Positions 1-12,938 of a stretch of 64,000 nt of DNA are shown one piece after another. The DNA is from Sinohyriopsis cumingii (taxonomy: Eukaryota; Mollusca; Bivalvia; Unionida; Unionidae), in NCBI GenBank assembly GCA_028554795.2, contig CM068826.1, forward strand, positions 101,558,346-101,622,345. The letters are read 5' to 3'. Below the pieces are notes generated by a model, which worked only from the letters and a program-made list of their open reading frames with translations, did not search any database and was not told where the DNA came from. A program made the position numbers and the translations under genes. Positions within the stretch are counted from its first letter, which is position 1. Every line of letters starts with the position of its first letter.

Positions 1-690
1 ATTCATATTTACAAGGGAAATGCATCATGATGGGATAGGCATCACAAGTTTTGATCCAGAAATAAAAGTATGAATTATGGACATGAATAGAGAAATGGAA
101 AAAAATCTCAAAACATATTTGAACTGTGAATAGAACAAGTCATGTTCATACCACTAACTTAATATATGAATCACGCAGATATCTTAAATAGTGAAATTAA
201 AGTGTGGATGGACAGATGGACAAACAAATGGTCAAAAACAAAAAATAATGCAACCTGAGAATTGTAAACAGAAAAAGGCACTTCAGAACAACCATTTTTA
301 TATGTGTACCGTATTTTGGAGACACTTTAAATGGTTTGAAGGTAAAGCTCCAGAAAAAGTGTATGATGGATGAATTATAAATAGACAAATGGAAAAAAAT
401 ATTGCAAACATTGAAACGAATGATCTACAACAGCAAAAGGCATATACACCACTAGCCTAACAAGTATACCAAATTTCTTAGAGATATCTAAATGGTTCAA
501 GAGTTTTCCTCTGGAATCAAAAGTGTGGATAGTGGATGAATGGATGGAAATATCAGTGGAAATTTTTTTAAATACCTTTATAATAAAACTTGTGACTTGA
601 ACCAGTGTACAATGTTTCATAGAGATATCTTGAGTGATTCTGGAGTTATGTTTCAGAAACAAAAAGTGTGATGGCTAGACAGTCATGAAG
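1..690. repeat. Degenerate tandem repeat, about 150-bp period
   Basis: At least four diverged units are seen. Each runs from 'caaatttc(a/t)tagagatatct' through 'tggttc..gagtttt..tccagaa' to 'aaaagtgtggat..ggatgg'. Anchors lie near 49-100, 144-230, 341-395, 498-547 and 636-684. The wording matches old, mollusc-type repeats ending in 'gacggacagac' runs. Small frames inside are chance openings. Confidence 0.6.
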
Positions 691-3040
691 ACAAAGGCCT
701 TTCTAGACAACCCTAATATAATGTTGGTAGTGGATAATAAATAAATCCTTGAGCAACTTTCTTGTATATGATGACAGAATTTCCAAGTTACGATTTTGTT
801 GAAAATAGACATTTAGGAGCAACATCCTTCTGATCATTATGATTTTGTTTCGTACTAATACATATATGTGCATGATGAAAAATAATACACAATTAATAAC
901 AACTACGTTTTGAATGTTCAACTTTTCCCACAGAGAGTTCTGTTTCAAATTGGGCATCAACAAAACTGTTATGACACTATGATCTTAAACTACATAACAG
1001 AAAAGAGGGAAAAAGTTGTTTTAAAATTCAACAAATAATTTATTTCCTTAGAATACAAAGTTAAAAATTAAAAATAACTTACATTCTGGTGAATGAAATC
1101 CTAAACAATCCTAATTGTTCTGTCAAAGTTCAAAAGTAACAAATATTCCAAATGAGTTTCATTGGTGTTCGGAATGAAGTGCAAACTAGAGTGCTGATGT
1201 GCCAATAGTCTGTAATAGTTTGATATAAACATAAAATATTAATTCACATAATATAGACATAAATGACAAAACTGAAAGAGAAACACTTCATTTCCCAAAT
1301 GATAGAAGCACAAACTGAACAATCGTTTCTTGTCAAAATTTGGCAATAGTGTTCCCATCAGAACAGAATCCCTAAGGAGGCACTCACCAGTTATTATGTA
1401 ATTTTGAGAGAGTGACAGATGTAAGGTGAAGTTGTTTGCATTTAAAACATGCACAGTGGAAAGAATGTTGGCATACCTCATTGCTACTTTAATGAAATGT
1501 GGCTGACATTTCATTATATATTGTACTTTTGGAAATTGTAAATGATCTAAGCACACTGCTAACTAAAATGACTGCTCCCTTATGCTCAAAAATCAGCCTG
1601 GATTAGTCTAAAGTACACTATCTGTAGCAGCTATTAAAATAGGGAAAATGAATTTTGCCCGACTAGACAATACCAGCTTCTGAAAGTGCAATGAATGAAT
1701 TTACCCGATACATAAAATGTCAAAAAAGTTATCATCTCTTTTTGATACAATTTACCTCTGAAGTTAAGGAAGTGAAAATGACAAAGTGGAGCTGGCACTT
1801 TTTTGAAAGGTGCACATCTGGAGTAAGGCCAAGCTGTATACTCTATAACCTATAGTACACCCATCGATCATATAACAAAATAAAGGGAATTAAAGGTTCT
1901 TTGAACTATTCATAAGATAAACAAGGTCTTTTTTAAATAGTCAGTATAACCAGTGAGGAAAGCTGGGGAAATTAATTTTCTTTAAAATTCTAACACTATG
2001 CAAGATATGAAACTGTAGAGCGCCACCTAAGAAACATTCCAGACATCAATGAAGCTTAATTTTCACAAATGCATGACTAAATTCAATTTGTCAATTTCTG
2101 TTTATCGAACTACCACTTTCTTATGATAGCATAAAGATATTTATTGGCAATAATATAATGTCAAACATGTTGCCCAGTTGCAATGTCCATCATATTCATG
2201 AAATTGAATTTTGTACAACCTTTACTTGCTAACATTTTGCAATGGTCCCTCACCTTAAAAACTCTATAATTTTTTTAAATAAAAAACAACACTGCTCCTC
2301 ATATACAATAGTAAGGGAGGGACTGGTATCCCATTAAATCAAATAGCTTAATTTTAGCTTGATGATTGTTTTTCTTTTTTTCATCACATTTTAATTCTTT
2401 GCAGACAAGAATGAATTATTATTTGTGGTTTCATTTCTATAAATGTATCATTTTTTTGTTTTAATATACAACATACCTCATTATGACACAGAGCTGCTTT
2501 TAGCACACTTGAGTACAAGGTGCCCTTGCTTGCAGAACAGTTTCAAAAGATCCCATGGACATCAATATATTATAACTAATGCTTTATGTAATATATATCA
2601 GTAAGTTATAAAAATGTAGTGTAGTGGTAATGAAATTTGGATGATGGTGGTAGGAGACAAATGCCAATAAAAATTGTCAAACATATGGTCTAGAACCAAC
2701 ATGAAAAACTATGAACTGCACAAAATAAGGATAGTAAAAAAAATCAATCAACAACTAGCTGTAAAATCTGTAATATTACATTCCTTTTATCCCTTTCGAC
2801 TTAAGTATAAGCATCAGATTTTATTTGATGTTTAAGTAATTGGGTTAAATCTCCAACACTATAAAAAAAACTTTGATCCAAAAAATATTAATTCTAAATA
2901 TCTCTTGTTCTGCACCAACACTGTAGTATATATTACAAACCAAATAACAATAATGATTAACAATTAACACAATAAAGATTTGTATAATCTGCAAATTAGG
3001 TCAAAGATCCAGCACATACTATGTCATGGTCTGTACTAAA
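691..3040. other. No gene or clear repeat seen
   Basis: This is AT-rich sequence with frequent stops in all frames and homopolymer A/T runs. The frames at 703-963 and 1239-1556 (minus) show no motif or coding bias that I recognise. Confidence 0.5.
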
Positions 3041-3110
3041 TTATTGTTTGTGCATTGTATTACTACATAATTGTCTTATTGTTTGTGCACTGTATTACTA
3101 CATAACTGTC
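3041..3110. repeat. 35-bp tandem duplication (2 copies)
   Basis: Copies at 3041-3075 and 3076-3110 begin 'ttattgtttgtgca' and end 'gtc', with two differences between them. Confidence 0.9.
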
Positions 3111-3258
3111 TATCTACTGTACCTTAGAAGTTGACTGTATCAAGTAAATATAAAGTTACCGGTACCTGTACTTGTGAATAAAAAGAGTGTACAAGTCCAA
3201 AGGAAGACTTCACGAAACCTTCAGCTTATCAAACTACAAATTAGTCTCACTTTGGATT

Positions 3259-3299
3259 GTGTGTGTGTGTGTATATATATACACACACACATACACACA
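3259..3299. repeat. Palindromic (TG)n(TA)n(CA)n microsatellite
   Basis: A TG run passes into TATATATA and then into a CA run. The tract is nearly self-complementary and could form a cruciform. Confidence 0.9.
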
Positions 3300-4142
3300 G
3301 ATTGAACATCGGTGGGGCACAGATTGAATCACACTAAATTTAGTTATTTAATTTCTTGCCAATTTTATTTTACTTTTTATTGCATTTTTGGGATGGCAAG
3401 AAGCAAGTATTATTTGGTTTCACATCATCATATATACTTAAAGATTGTGCGGGGTACGAATGATCCCAGTATAATACAGGCTTGCTTGTAACACATACCA
3501 ATACAGTAAAACACTGACAATTCTGATTCTGGTCATCCACATTTATTGATTTCACGGTTGAACCGAGAACAATAACTCAAGATAAGATTTCAATGAATTC
3601 TGCATTTTTCTCCCCCAATTTGAAACTAATTTGCATTTTTCAAAAATTTGACAGGCATTATGTTACCACTGTACAAAAACAAACTTACAATTCCAGATTA
3701 TGTCTTAATCATCAAGACCTTAATTAAGACTTTTAGTAATTGTCAAATGTCTTGGTGATAAAGATCAAGTTAGATGAACTTGATTAGATGCAGTACACAA
3801 ACTGCCTATTATGGAAAATCTATGGTGGAGATTGATCCATCCAATCCATGTTGATGTCCATCACACATCAGATAAAGTGGCCAATCATGCAGTGGATGGA
3901 TTGGAAAGTCACAGCAGTGTAATTGATGTAGGTGATGTCCACTATATTTTGTGCAACTTACCTATATGATGGGCTTTGTTAGATAGTGCAGAATGCTATT
4001 TTTTTTTTAAATATGTACACTATGCAATTTAATATTTAAAGACTCACCCAGTAAAATGTATTGACATGTGTATAGTGCAAGTGATGAAAGATATATTTCT
4101 CACCAAAGAATCCAATGAGAATATTTAGGTGCTTCACAATCT
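3300..4142. other. No gene seen
   Basis: This is AT-rich DNA. The region near 3830-3960 has weak internal repetition ('tccatccaatcca' and its near-complement) but no defined element. Confidence 0.45.
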
Positions 4143-4335
4143 GTATATACTCACTTATAAGACAAGACCGACTGTAAACTGCACAGACTCAGATCTGCCA
4201 TCACATAACGCAGTTTGTTAGGAGTAATCAGTAGAATAATCAACATAGACCCTGATCTGCTGGTGCATTATGCTATGGCAGATCATGATCTTTGTTGTTT
4301 GCAGTTTGACATAACTTATAAGCAAGTATATATGA
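4143..4335. mobile_element. MITE family C, copy 1
   Basis: A block of about 190 bp starts 'tgtatatactcacttataag' and ends 'cttataagcaagtatata', so its ends are inverted repeats. The interior carries 'ctgtaaactgca' near one end and 'tttgcagtttga' near the other. Related copies occur at 27384, 46771, 47311 and 54920. There is no coding capacity. The termini resemble those of the pogo element at 7305, which suggests mobilisation by a pogo-type transposase; that is inference. Confidence 0.7.
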
Positions 4336-4372
4336 TAATGTCAGAGTTTAATGATACTGTCATTTTAATAAC

Positions 4373-4629
4373 TGTTGTTGTTGTTGTTGTTGTAGGGTTT
4401 TACGCCATTTTTCAGCACATGATAGGCTATACATGGAGGCCAGTATTAATGGTAGAGGAAGAACCCAGGAAAACCCCAGTAAGAACTACTGACCCTCGAG
4501 AAGCTACTGGCAAACATTCTCACATACCCACATAGGCCGAATCCAAGACTCGAACCTAGGCACACAGAGGTGAGATGGCAGTGATCCATAACAGAGACTG
4601 CTTTAGACCACTTGGCCACTCAGGGCCCG
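4373..4629 (-). mobile_element. SINE family B, full-length copy
   Basis: Read on the minus strand, it has a tRNA-like head ('gggccctgagtggcca' box-A region, then a box-B-like segment). A central part follows with 'ggttcttcctctaccattaa', and the tail is (CAA)n. The plus strand therefore begins with a (GTT)n run. It is flanked by TAATAAC at 4366-4372 and 4630-4636, a short target-site duplication. Related copies are at 12778, 30708, 57836 and 61511. Confidence 0.8.
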
Positions 4630-4636
4630 TAATAAC

Positions 4637-6587
4637 CATAAGAGACTTAGATAGGTTTGGCTTTTAAAGAAACAAAAAGAAATCACACATACATTTGTTA
4701 GTGTGATCATACAACAGGAAATAATGACTTTGAAGCAATTTGTAACATTGCATGGACTATTTAGTCTATTATTAAAATAAATAATCTGAGAAATGTTGTG
4801 ATGTTTGTTTGGGTTTTTTGGGGGTGGGGGTGGGTCATCCCCCAAGTCACTTTTAAACTGTTTACTTAACTTGTTCCCAAACAACAAACTATATACAGCG
4901 CTATCAAAAATACAACCTCTATACCAGCCTCTGTGTATTACATCCACACCAAATACACATATCCATGCAGTGCGTTTTTCACAAGAATCTGACACATCTA
5001 CCTGTACCACAGACCTACTCTTTGTATGCAGTCTCTATAAAGCACATGCAGCTTTATTATTTTGCCAGCAGTTCAAACAAATATACTTATGATTCTAAGT
5101 TTGGTCATCAAACAAGTTTTATATTACCAAACGAACAGGTGAAAGTAATGAAAAAATATAACATCCTAAATAGTTTCAGTAGGAGATAAACTTGTATTAC
5201 GTTTAGGTTTAGTTGATGCATGTATGATTTCATTGGTACAGCTTTCCAATACACATGACAAATAATGTAAAACTGTTCCTGGATGTCAAGTGAATGTTGT
5301 CTTATTTGTATCAGTTTACTTACAGACTTGTTACATTTTATTTGATTATGCTTTTTAAGAAATTAGCAACAGTGCAGATAAAACATGTTGTCACCAAAGA
5401 AGACATACAACAGGGTTTAGCAAATCATGTGAAATTACAGTAAAAGAATCTCAAAAACAGCATTGCGTTATTCAGCAACAAAAGTAAGTTTAAAGTCACA
5501 TGAGCAAGCTGGAATCCCAAGTAGAATTAAAAGCAATAACAATCCAAGTTTAAATACCTGAAGCTAAACATGCATATGGCACATAAAAATTGGTGGGGAC
5601 AATTAGCAAGTGCAGAGGTGGAAAAATGTTTTATCCATATTGCAGTTAATTTCTCCTGGACAACCATCATATTATCGCCATCTTCTGAAGCTGAACAGAA
5701 ATGCATACTATTATGCAAACTTACTTGTGAAATAGTATCTATCTGCAGTAGACATGACTGTATTTAAGTCACAATTAACAAATCTAGTTTTGAATATTGG
5801 TGAGGATTTAGTTTCATATAGGAAGAATTTCATTTTATTTATAACCTGCTTTTCTTTGTTCTTTTTTGTTTAATTTTGTAATGTATTACCATAAGCGGAA
5901 TACATCATCTCTGTCAACAATACAGTGTATTGCCTGAAATTCATAAGCCATGTGAATCCCAAGGCAATAAAATCTATCTCTAATTGCTCTGCTAACCATT
6001 AATACATGGCTTCATATTTTAATGGCTTTAAATGGGTATCCCTGGTAGAACGTTTTTATCCACCCTGATGTTGAGGTGGAACAGGTTTTGGCCTTAGACA
6101 TTGTAAATCCCAATTATTTCATGTTTTGTTGTGAACCTTCATATTAATGCTACAGTTGTCACAAATACAGTCAAGGTGTTCACTTTATCCATAGCAGCAA
6201 TGCTGGTTCATTCAACTTTTAATTTGTTAATTTCTGAAGCCATTAGTTCACTTATGTTAGTTATGACCAAACTGGACTACAGAACCAAACTAGACATGAT
6301 AAGAAAATAAGAAAAGCACAATAATAGCAGGTTAATAACCCAGTGAATCAGATAAATTCTTTTTTAAATTCATAAAAGAGATCTACTTCTAAGCAGCAAT
6401 TTACTTGCTTACTTATTCTGAATAAAGAGTGGTATCAAAACTTTCTATATTTTGTCAGTCAACAAAATTACGAAATGAAGATTGTTGAAGTACATTCAAA
6501 ACTGCATACCCCTGAATGATCAAAGTCATTGTGTAAGTCAGCAAAATAATTTACGGGTTATGTCAATTTAAAGTTGTTATGCATAAA

Positions 6588-6592
<5 letters not shown>
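4637..6592. other. No gene or clear repeat seen
   Basis: AT-rich non-coding sequence. The frames at 4805-5092 and 5570-5767 lack motifs, are short and overlap other frames. Confidence 0.5.

Positions 6593-6618
<26 letters not shown>
6593..6618. repeat. (TC)n microsatellite
   Basis: About 13 uninterrupted TC units. Confidence 0.95.
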
Positions 6619-6624
<6 letters not shown>

Positions 6625-7304
6625 GCATATAATAACTCATTTTAGCATAGTAGACTATCCATTAAACATACTACTAAGTTTTGCTGATACAGATTTCTAT
6701 TCCATGTTATGTTATTGAAAGATTAATGGGGGGAAAATCTTTAAATGATTTGTTTTATATACTATTCTAAACCATTTTTTTGTGTGAAAATATCGCAACT
6801 TAATATCATAGCATTTCTAAATCATTATTTTGAGTCCAAAGTTCAATTTTCACTTAATGTCTCATTAGTTTCTTGGTTGGTTCTATGAGAACAAGAAACA
6901 AATTTTATTCAGAAGTTAATGTTTCTTTTGAAAACAAATAATATCAAAGCTTAACAGTTTCCAGTCTTGCTATTGTTAACAAGTGTAGCGAATTTCAAAG
7001 TAAGAATATCACTCCTCAATTCATGCCTGATGATCGATTCACACAAAAAAGTGATGAACAAAAGTAACCTTGTTCATTAAATTCACTTCAACAGTGTAGA
7101 TGAACTCTGCATCTTAAAGAAATTGTCATACTTTCAAAACTCAATGTCATTTTCCAAGCCAAATGATAAAGTTAAGAAGAATATTTTCTAGGTCAGCTCA
7201 TCTATATTTTTTTGTAGTATGTTAATATACAATGCCATATTATTCCTGCCAAATAAACTTGAAAGAATTATGACATAAAGGTCTTGATATCCTTTGTATT
7301 TCAT
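6619..7304. other. No gene seen
   Basis: AT-rich sequence between the TC tract and the pogo-type element; nothing recognised. Confidence 0.5.
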
Positions 7305-9429
7305 TACCGTATTTTCACGTATATAAGACGCATCTTATATAAAATTTTACTTACCCCGCACCCTAAATGCGTCTTATATTTGTGGGCGTCTTATCAAATT
7401 ATTTTTTTACACAAACGAAAACTCAGTCAACAATTTATATATAATAAACATTTACTAAAAATACTGTTTGTCTTGATTTAAAATCAATCTATTCATCTTC
7501 ATTGTCATCAGTTTCTGCTTCAAATCCATCAAAACTTTCATCGAATTCACTCTCGTCGCCAAATACCTTCATAGCCGCTGCTAATCGATCCTCATTGGCA
7601 TCATGCAGTGGTATCAGATGCAGCCGAGGAGTTGTCCAAAGAACTGATATCAGAGGCAGATTCTGGAATTATTCCACATCAGCCATTGATGACTGTTGTT
7701 GTTTTCACTTTCTCCCATGCCCGGAGAACCCAATTACACACCTCTACGTATGCTGCACGACGTCAACCAGCTGGCGTGAAGGTGTGCTTACCGCTAGTCA
7801 TCCAACAATCCCATTCCTCATGAACAAAAGTCTTAAATGGATGATTGACGGCAACATCCAAGGGCTGGAGCTTACAAGTCTGACCACGTGGTATAATGGC
7901 TATGTGGGCTCCAGCACTGTTGATGTGTTTCTGCACAGTTGTCTCCTTAAGGGCAGCCATTGCGTCGAAAATCAGAAGAGATTGCTTCTTTAAAAATCTG
8001 CCTCTTCTTGTTCTGAAGCACTTATCCATCCAGGTCTGCATCACCTCTGTATTCATCCAGCCTTTTTTATTGCAAACAACAACAACTCCAGCTAGCAAAG
8101 TTTCTCTGGGCATGGTTATCCTTTTAAAGATGATCATGGGTTTCAGTTTTCCTCCTGCAGCTGTGCAGGCCAACACAACAGTTAAGTTCGTTCATTCGTG
8201 TCCCATGGTATCAACCGCTACTGTCTTTACTCCTTTCTCTGACACTGATCTGCTAGCTGGAATATGGAATGACATTGGAACCTCATCCATGTTGATGATG
8301 TCATCATCTGCCAACTTCAGTTCAGTTATTTCCTTCTGAACAAAGGTGTTGAAAACATCCAATTTATTCTCCCAATCGTCTGGAAGCTTCTCCAACAGTT
8401 GTACATGCCAAGACTGCAAGGTTGTTCCGTTTCATAAACTTGTACACCCACTTCGCACTGCCATGAAAGTCAATGATCTTCATTTCTGATACAATAATTT
8501 GAGCCTTGAGTTTGATCCATATCGTTGAAACTGCACAGTTACTTTCACATTGCAAACGTACCCAACTGGCAAGATTTTCTTCCAAGTTCAGCCATCTTGC
8601 CTTTCTACCTCTACGAGCTCATTTCCTTGGATTCATCTTCTTAAGCTCCTCTTTCTTCAACTTCCAATCACATACATTCTTCTCACTGCAACTAAATTCT
8701 CTTCCAGCAGCTCTGTTGCCATGCTCCTTGGCAAACTTGATGACGTCTAATTTAAAATCATCCGTATATGATTTTCACTTCGTCATCATGGAAATTTTAT
8801 AAATTTTATAAATACTCAACAGATTGATCACTCATTTATTTATAACAAGAGATTGATCCCACGTATACCTTATATAATGGTATATACTAACCCCAGCCGC
8901 TGAAGCCTAGGCCTAGCGGACTTAAGGAAGATAAGATCAAACGATAACCACTGCGGCCCTGCCTCAAACAATTCTTTGAACTCCAGCCAAAACAGTCAAT
9001 GAAGCCTTGTTTACATCAGGTGAGTGATCGAAACATTGGAGATATCTGCGTTTATGACAAAGGAAAGTACCGGTAGCCACTTGTGGTTGAAAACGGATGT
9101 TTACCAGTACATATTTGAACAAAACAACACATAGAATTATTCAAAAGATTTTATTAAACTTCACTGGAACAATAATGTAATAGCACTTAACAAAATAATA
9201 TTAGATACAGATCAATACCATAAGTAACTTATAAGTTATAAAAAATCAACGCTGTGTCATCTGCAGTCAATATAGGGTTTGCTCAGTTCGGCAGATGGCG
9301 AGGCCGAGTGCATCTTATATTCATGGGCGTCTTATTTAAAATATTTTTTACACAAATCATCAAAACCCGCGTCTTATATATGGGTGCATCTTATAATTGG
9401 GTGCATCTAATATACACGAAAATACAGTA
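7305..9429 (-). mobile_element. pogo/Tigger-type DNA transposon, complete ends
   Basis: Both ends are present. The left end reads TA-CCGTATTTTCACGTATAT. The right end, read inward, is TA-CTGTATTTTCGTGTATAT. Both continue into subterminal 'gcgtcttatat' and 'gggcgtcttat' motifs repeated at each end. The element is bounded by the dinucleotide TA, the target expected for Tc1/mariner-pogo elements. The interior encodes a broken DDD transposase on the minus strand. It is about 2.1 kb, slightly short for an autonomous pogo element, and is now inactive. Confidence 0.88.
7489..8789 (-). pseudogene. pogo-type transposase, broken
   Basis: In life this enzyme cuts and pastes its own element in the nucleus. 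The reading starts at about 8789 with an N-terminal helix-turn-helix region ('YTDDFKLDVIKFAKEHGNRA'). A CENP-B-type DNA-binding part follows ('ENLASWV...FHGSAKWVYKFMKRNN'). The DDE domain holds three acidic motifs in order: 'INMDEVPMSFH' (first D), 'SLLIFDAMAAL' (second D) and 'KLQPLDVAVNHPF' (third D). This is the DDD arrangement of pogo, POGK and Tigger transposases. The C-terminus is acidic and ends 'DDNEDE'. Damage includes an early stop after 'MMTK', a stop after 'KMNPRK', a frame change near 8400 and a stop near 8190. No normal protein could be made. I am confident of the family but not of the subfamily. Confidence 0.88.
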
Positions 9430-9950
9430 TACATGTAAGCTATAAATAGTGAAGCATTCAATTGTAATCGCTATTGGTCACAATTATTTAGTGTCAAAGT
9501 TCAGCTTCTTTTTAAGCAATTATCATGTCTCTGACATTTATTCAACTTGATAAATGTATTTACTCTGTTTATGTGATATAAACTTGTTTCAAATCTAATC
9601 TGAAGGACAAATGGAATAAATGATAACTATATTAAATGAATGTCTTATGTGTTTGTGACAAGATGGCACTTTTAATTATGTATTTGAACTATGACTGCTT
9701 TCAATAATTTGCTCTATTGGGCCTTAGCAACAGTATTTAAACTAAAAAGAACTGAAAAATTAATAACCAGTACAACAAGCAATTTTATCAAATAGCATTT
9801 ACTGAGATAGAACATCGAAATTACCACTTGATGCAGAACAGTATGTAAATTTCTGCATGTGTATACACCATCAGCCACAAGCACACTAGCCGATCAACAA
9901 GGATGCACACTGCATTTGTGCAATTTCTGATTTACTCTCCCTCATGGATA
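9430..9950. other. No gene seen
   Basis: AT-rich sequence flanking the pogo-type element; nothing recognised. Confidence 0.5.
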
Positions 9951-10079
9951 AGGGTGGGAGGATATTCAAGAAATTAAACCTTTTATTTTCTTCTACAATG
10001 CACATGTTCACCTGTACGTATCTCTAACTAGGGTGGGAGGATATTCAAGAAATTAAACCTTTTATTTTTTTCTACAATG
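9951..10079. repeat. 50-bp direct duplication, 79-bp spacing
   Basis: 'agggtgggaggatattcaag...tctacaatg' occurs at 9951-10000 and again at 10030-10079 with one difference; 29 bp lie between the copies. Confidence 0.9.
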
Positions 10080-10274
10080 GTACTGCTCTATAGTTTGTGC
10101 AGGTAAAGATGTGAAGTTGACACCTAGCATGGTTGGGTTCACTGCTTCGGGATTGCTTCCATCAGTTTGTAAAATATGCTGACCCACAGAGCGAATCCAA
10201 AACAATGAATTAAGGGAACCATAAAACCCTCTCTGGCTACAATCAAATCCATGGCAGAGTTCCACTAGATTGAG
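10080..10274. other. Unremarkable sequence, somewhat GC-richer
   Basis: An open frame on the minus strand (10062-10301) spans this part, but I recognise no motif in it. It may be chance. Confidence 0.35.
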
Positions 10275-10306
10275 TGGATGTTCACTAAGCTTAGTGGACA
10301 TCCACC
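10275..10306. repeat. 32-bp near-perfect palindrome
   Basis: GTGGATGT-t-CACTAAGCTTAGTG-g-ACATCCAC is self-complementary apart from one pair. Its role is unknown. Confidence 0.85.
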
Positions 10307-11683
10307 AAACAAAATGTCATCCAATTTTCATAGTGGACACTTAATTCCTTGCCCCCCTGGATCCACTTCCATATTGCTGAGTGGGCAATCCATAATCAGC
10401 ATTGCATGTACTGTAGCTCTACTTGAATTAATACCTGTTATCACCATTATTAAGTACTATTATGGCAAGCTTTCACAAAATGTCTGGAACTTTTCTCTAT
10501 CACAGTTTCTGTTAATAAAATGCATGACAATATAATGTTAAGTGCTCTTTAGTTGGTGGGCTAGGTGGGGGTGAAGAGGAGATAATATACCTAAACACTG
10601 GACTACAGGTTTAAAATTAAACTGCTTTCCATAATTTTGACATATTCAAAAAACTATGTGTGCTTAGTTTGTGTTAAATATACAAATATACTGTTTATCT
10701 AGAATTCTGGTAATATCCCCAGAATTCACAATTTATTGTGCATAAAATATCAGTTTTTCAGACTTCTAATCATCTGCCAAACTCCAAGTCTTCTCATACT
10801 TCCAGATTATCAAACTTTTACTGTTATTAGTTACCCTCACTAATACTTGCATACAATTGTATTGTTCTGATAAATAGTGTCACAACAATGCAGCAGCACA
10901 TTTACTATTACAATATCATGATTCAGAAATGACTGATAAAGAAATAACTACCTTCAGAAATGTTATGAGTGTGGTAAAAAATTATGTCTACAGCCATTAT
11001 ACTTGGATGATAACTATATACAGTGTCATTTCACATGATTAGATTCTTGTAAGTGCAAATATGGGGCCAAGCTATATTGTAGGATGTATGAACATTCCAA
11101 CCTCTGTGTGTAATCTGACAATTTCATGCCTAATCAGAGAAACATAATAAGGTGAAAAAACTGACTCTTATACCTCATGACTGGCTTCTCTGCTGTATTC
11201 ACTCAAACATCAGTCACACCTAAGATCAACAACCAGGGAACCATATCAGCTTGATATATGGTAGATATTTACACCCTCAAAAATTTAACATACCAGACAA
11301 GCAAAACATGAACATTGATTTCAGCATAAAAACAGGAATTGGCTATTTGCAACTAAAAGAAACTATTTTTTTATATTAATGTTTTTCTTTAGTATATCAC
11401 TGATGTTGAAGACGGAATTTAACTTGGTTAAGCACCCAACATTAAATTTGAAGAACAACTGAGATTTCTGTTTGTAAAACATATATCTGCACTGCAGGTC
11501 AAAATTCACAAGTTCAAAAATCCATAGAAATTTAAAAATTGCTATAAAGGTATGACAACCTAATCAGTTTATTTGCATTTCTATATGCATAAAAACATGA
11601 CTACCACACTGCATTTATTTCTCTCAAGTGGTTTGGCTCTATCTTCCTAACAAGATTTTCACTGAAGAAAAAAATATAAATGC
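10307..11683. other. No gene seen
   Basis: AT-rich sequence with dense stops; nothing recognised. Confidence 0.5.
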
Positions 11684-11759
11684 ATAAAATATTGAAAATT
11701 GCTGTAATGGCACGTAAATCTATAAAATATTGAAAATTGCTGTAATGGCATGTAAATCT
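11684..11759. repeat. 38-bp tandem duplication (2 copies)
   Basis: 'ataaaatattgaaaattgct...cacgtaaatct' is followed directly by a second copy with one difference. Confidence 0.9.
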
Positions 11760-11817
11760 AATCAGGTCATCTATGTAAGCAAACAAAAATATCTGTCGAA
11801 TTATGTAATGTAATGTT

Positions 11818-12171
11818 GCTTAACCACGCTGACAAGGATTTTGTCAAAAAATCGTCCTAATAAAAAAATGTTTTCAAAAAAATGTTAAATATTTTTTAAA
11901 TATTTATGATAGCTTGAAAGTAAAATCATTTACTCTACATATGCATATAAATATACTTGCTATATTTAATTTGTCTATTTTGAAAGGATTTTGTGCTTAA
12001 CCACGCTGACAAGGATTTTGTCAAAAAATCGTCCTAATAAAAAAATGTTTTCAAAAAAATGTTAAATATTTTTTAAATATTTATGATAGCTTGAAAGTAA
12101 AATCATTTACTCTACATATGCATATAAATATACTTGCTATATTTAATTTGTCTATTTTGAAAGGATTTTGT
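11818..12171. repeat. 177-bp perfect tandem duplication (2 copies)
   Basis: 11818-11994 and 11995-12171 read identically base for base, from 'gcttaaccacgctgacaagg' to 'tgaaaggattttgt'. Identity over AT-rich non-coding DNA implies a very recent duplication or an assembly artefact. Confidence 0.95.
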
Positions 12172-12764
12172 GCAATATTGCTAACAATCTTCTCTGGATG
12201 GATAGGACCCAATCAAGATGCCCTTGCTGCAGTCAATAGGGACATAAAAAGTACTATATTTTTATAACCACACAGATACATCATGGATTCTAGAAAGGTA
12301 AACCATAACAAAACACATCTGCAAAAAGGAGAGTTCCACCATGCTGAGCAATCTTATCTAGGCTAGCACATGGTGACCTAATTTATCTATGACCAATAGC
12401 AGGTCTACCAGTTTCTATCTGGCACAAGTGACGGCGAAGTAGCATGTAATAGGTCAAGCTTCTGTGATCCCAGACTGACATGGTCCCACACAAGGTACCA
12501 CAGACTGAAAAGGTCCCATCAACTCGACTAAAATATAGAGAATACATTCTAACTTTGAGCTTAGATTATGTTGTAACTGTGCTGTAAACTAAGTGGTTTT
12601 TATCCAATTAGGAAATAATTTTGTATGCACATGAGTGTGGATGGGGCTAAGTGAAATCATTTTTGAACAATTTAAAAAGGAACTGTCTGATGTAAATATG
12701 GTCCTCTTGGAGCTAAAAGGAGACCATTTATTACAACTGGGAATTTGGAATAAAACCATATTAG
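12172..12764. other. No gene seen
   Basis: Non-coding sequence between the duplication and the truncated SINE. 'ggtcccacacaagg' and 'ggtcccatcaa' are only weakly repeated. Confidence 0.45.
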
Positions 12765-12777
12765 ACTCCATTCTAGG

Positions 12778-12938
12778 CAAATGTGGGTATGTGAGAAAGC
12801 TCGCCAGTAGCTTCTCATAGGTCGGTGGTTCTTTCCGGGGTTTTCCCGGATTCTTCCTCCACCATTAATACTGGCCGCCATGTATAGCCTATCGTGTGCT
12901 GAAAAATGGCATTAAACCCCACAACAACAACAACAACA
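12778..12938 (+). mobile_element. SINE family B, 5'-truncated copy
   Basis: Only the central part ('tgtgggtatgtgagaaagct', 'ccggggttttcccgg', 'cttcctccaccattaa') and the (CAA)n tail remain; the tRNA-like head is absent. Flanking copies of 'actccattctagg' (12765-12777) and 'actccactctagg' (12939-12951) form a 13-bp target-site duplication with one mismatch. The truncation is therefore original to the insertion, as expected of target-primed reverse transcription. Confidence 0.88.

Noticed and set aside
4603..5010. A 135-codon minus-strand gene with a proline run
   Set aside because: It begins in SINE family B and crosses a C-rich homopolymer region; no conserved motif.
7502..8339. Plus-strand frames of 163 and 147 codons
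   Set aside because: They are antisense shadows of the pogo-type transposase.
12635..12881. Small proteins across 12.6-12.9 kb on both strands
   Set aside because: They are readings of SINE family B and its flank.
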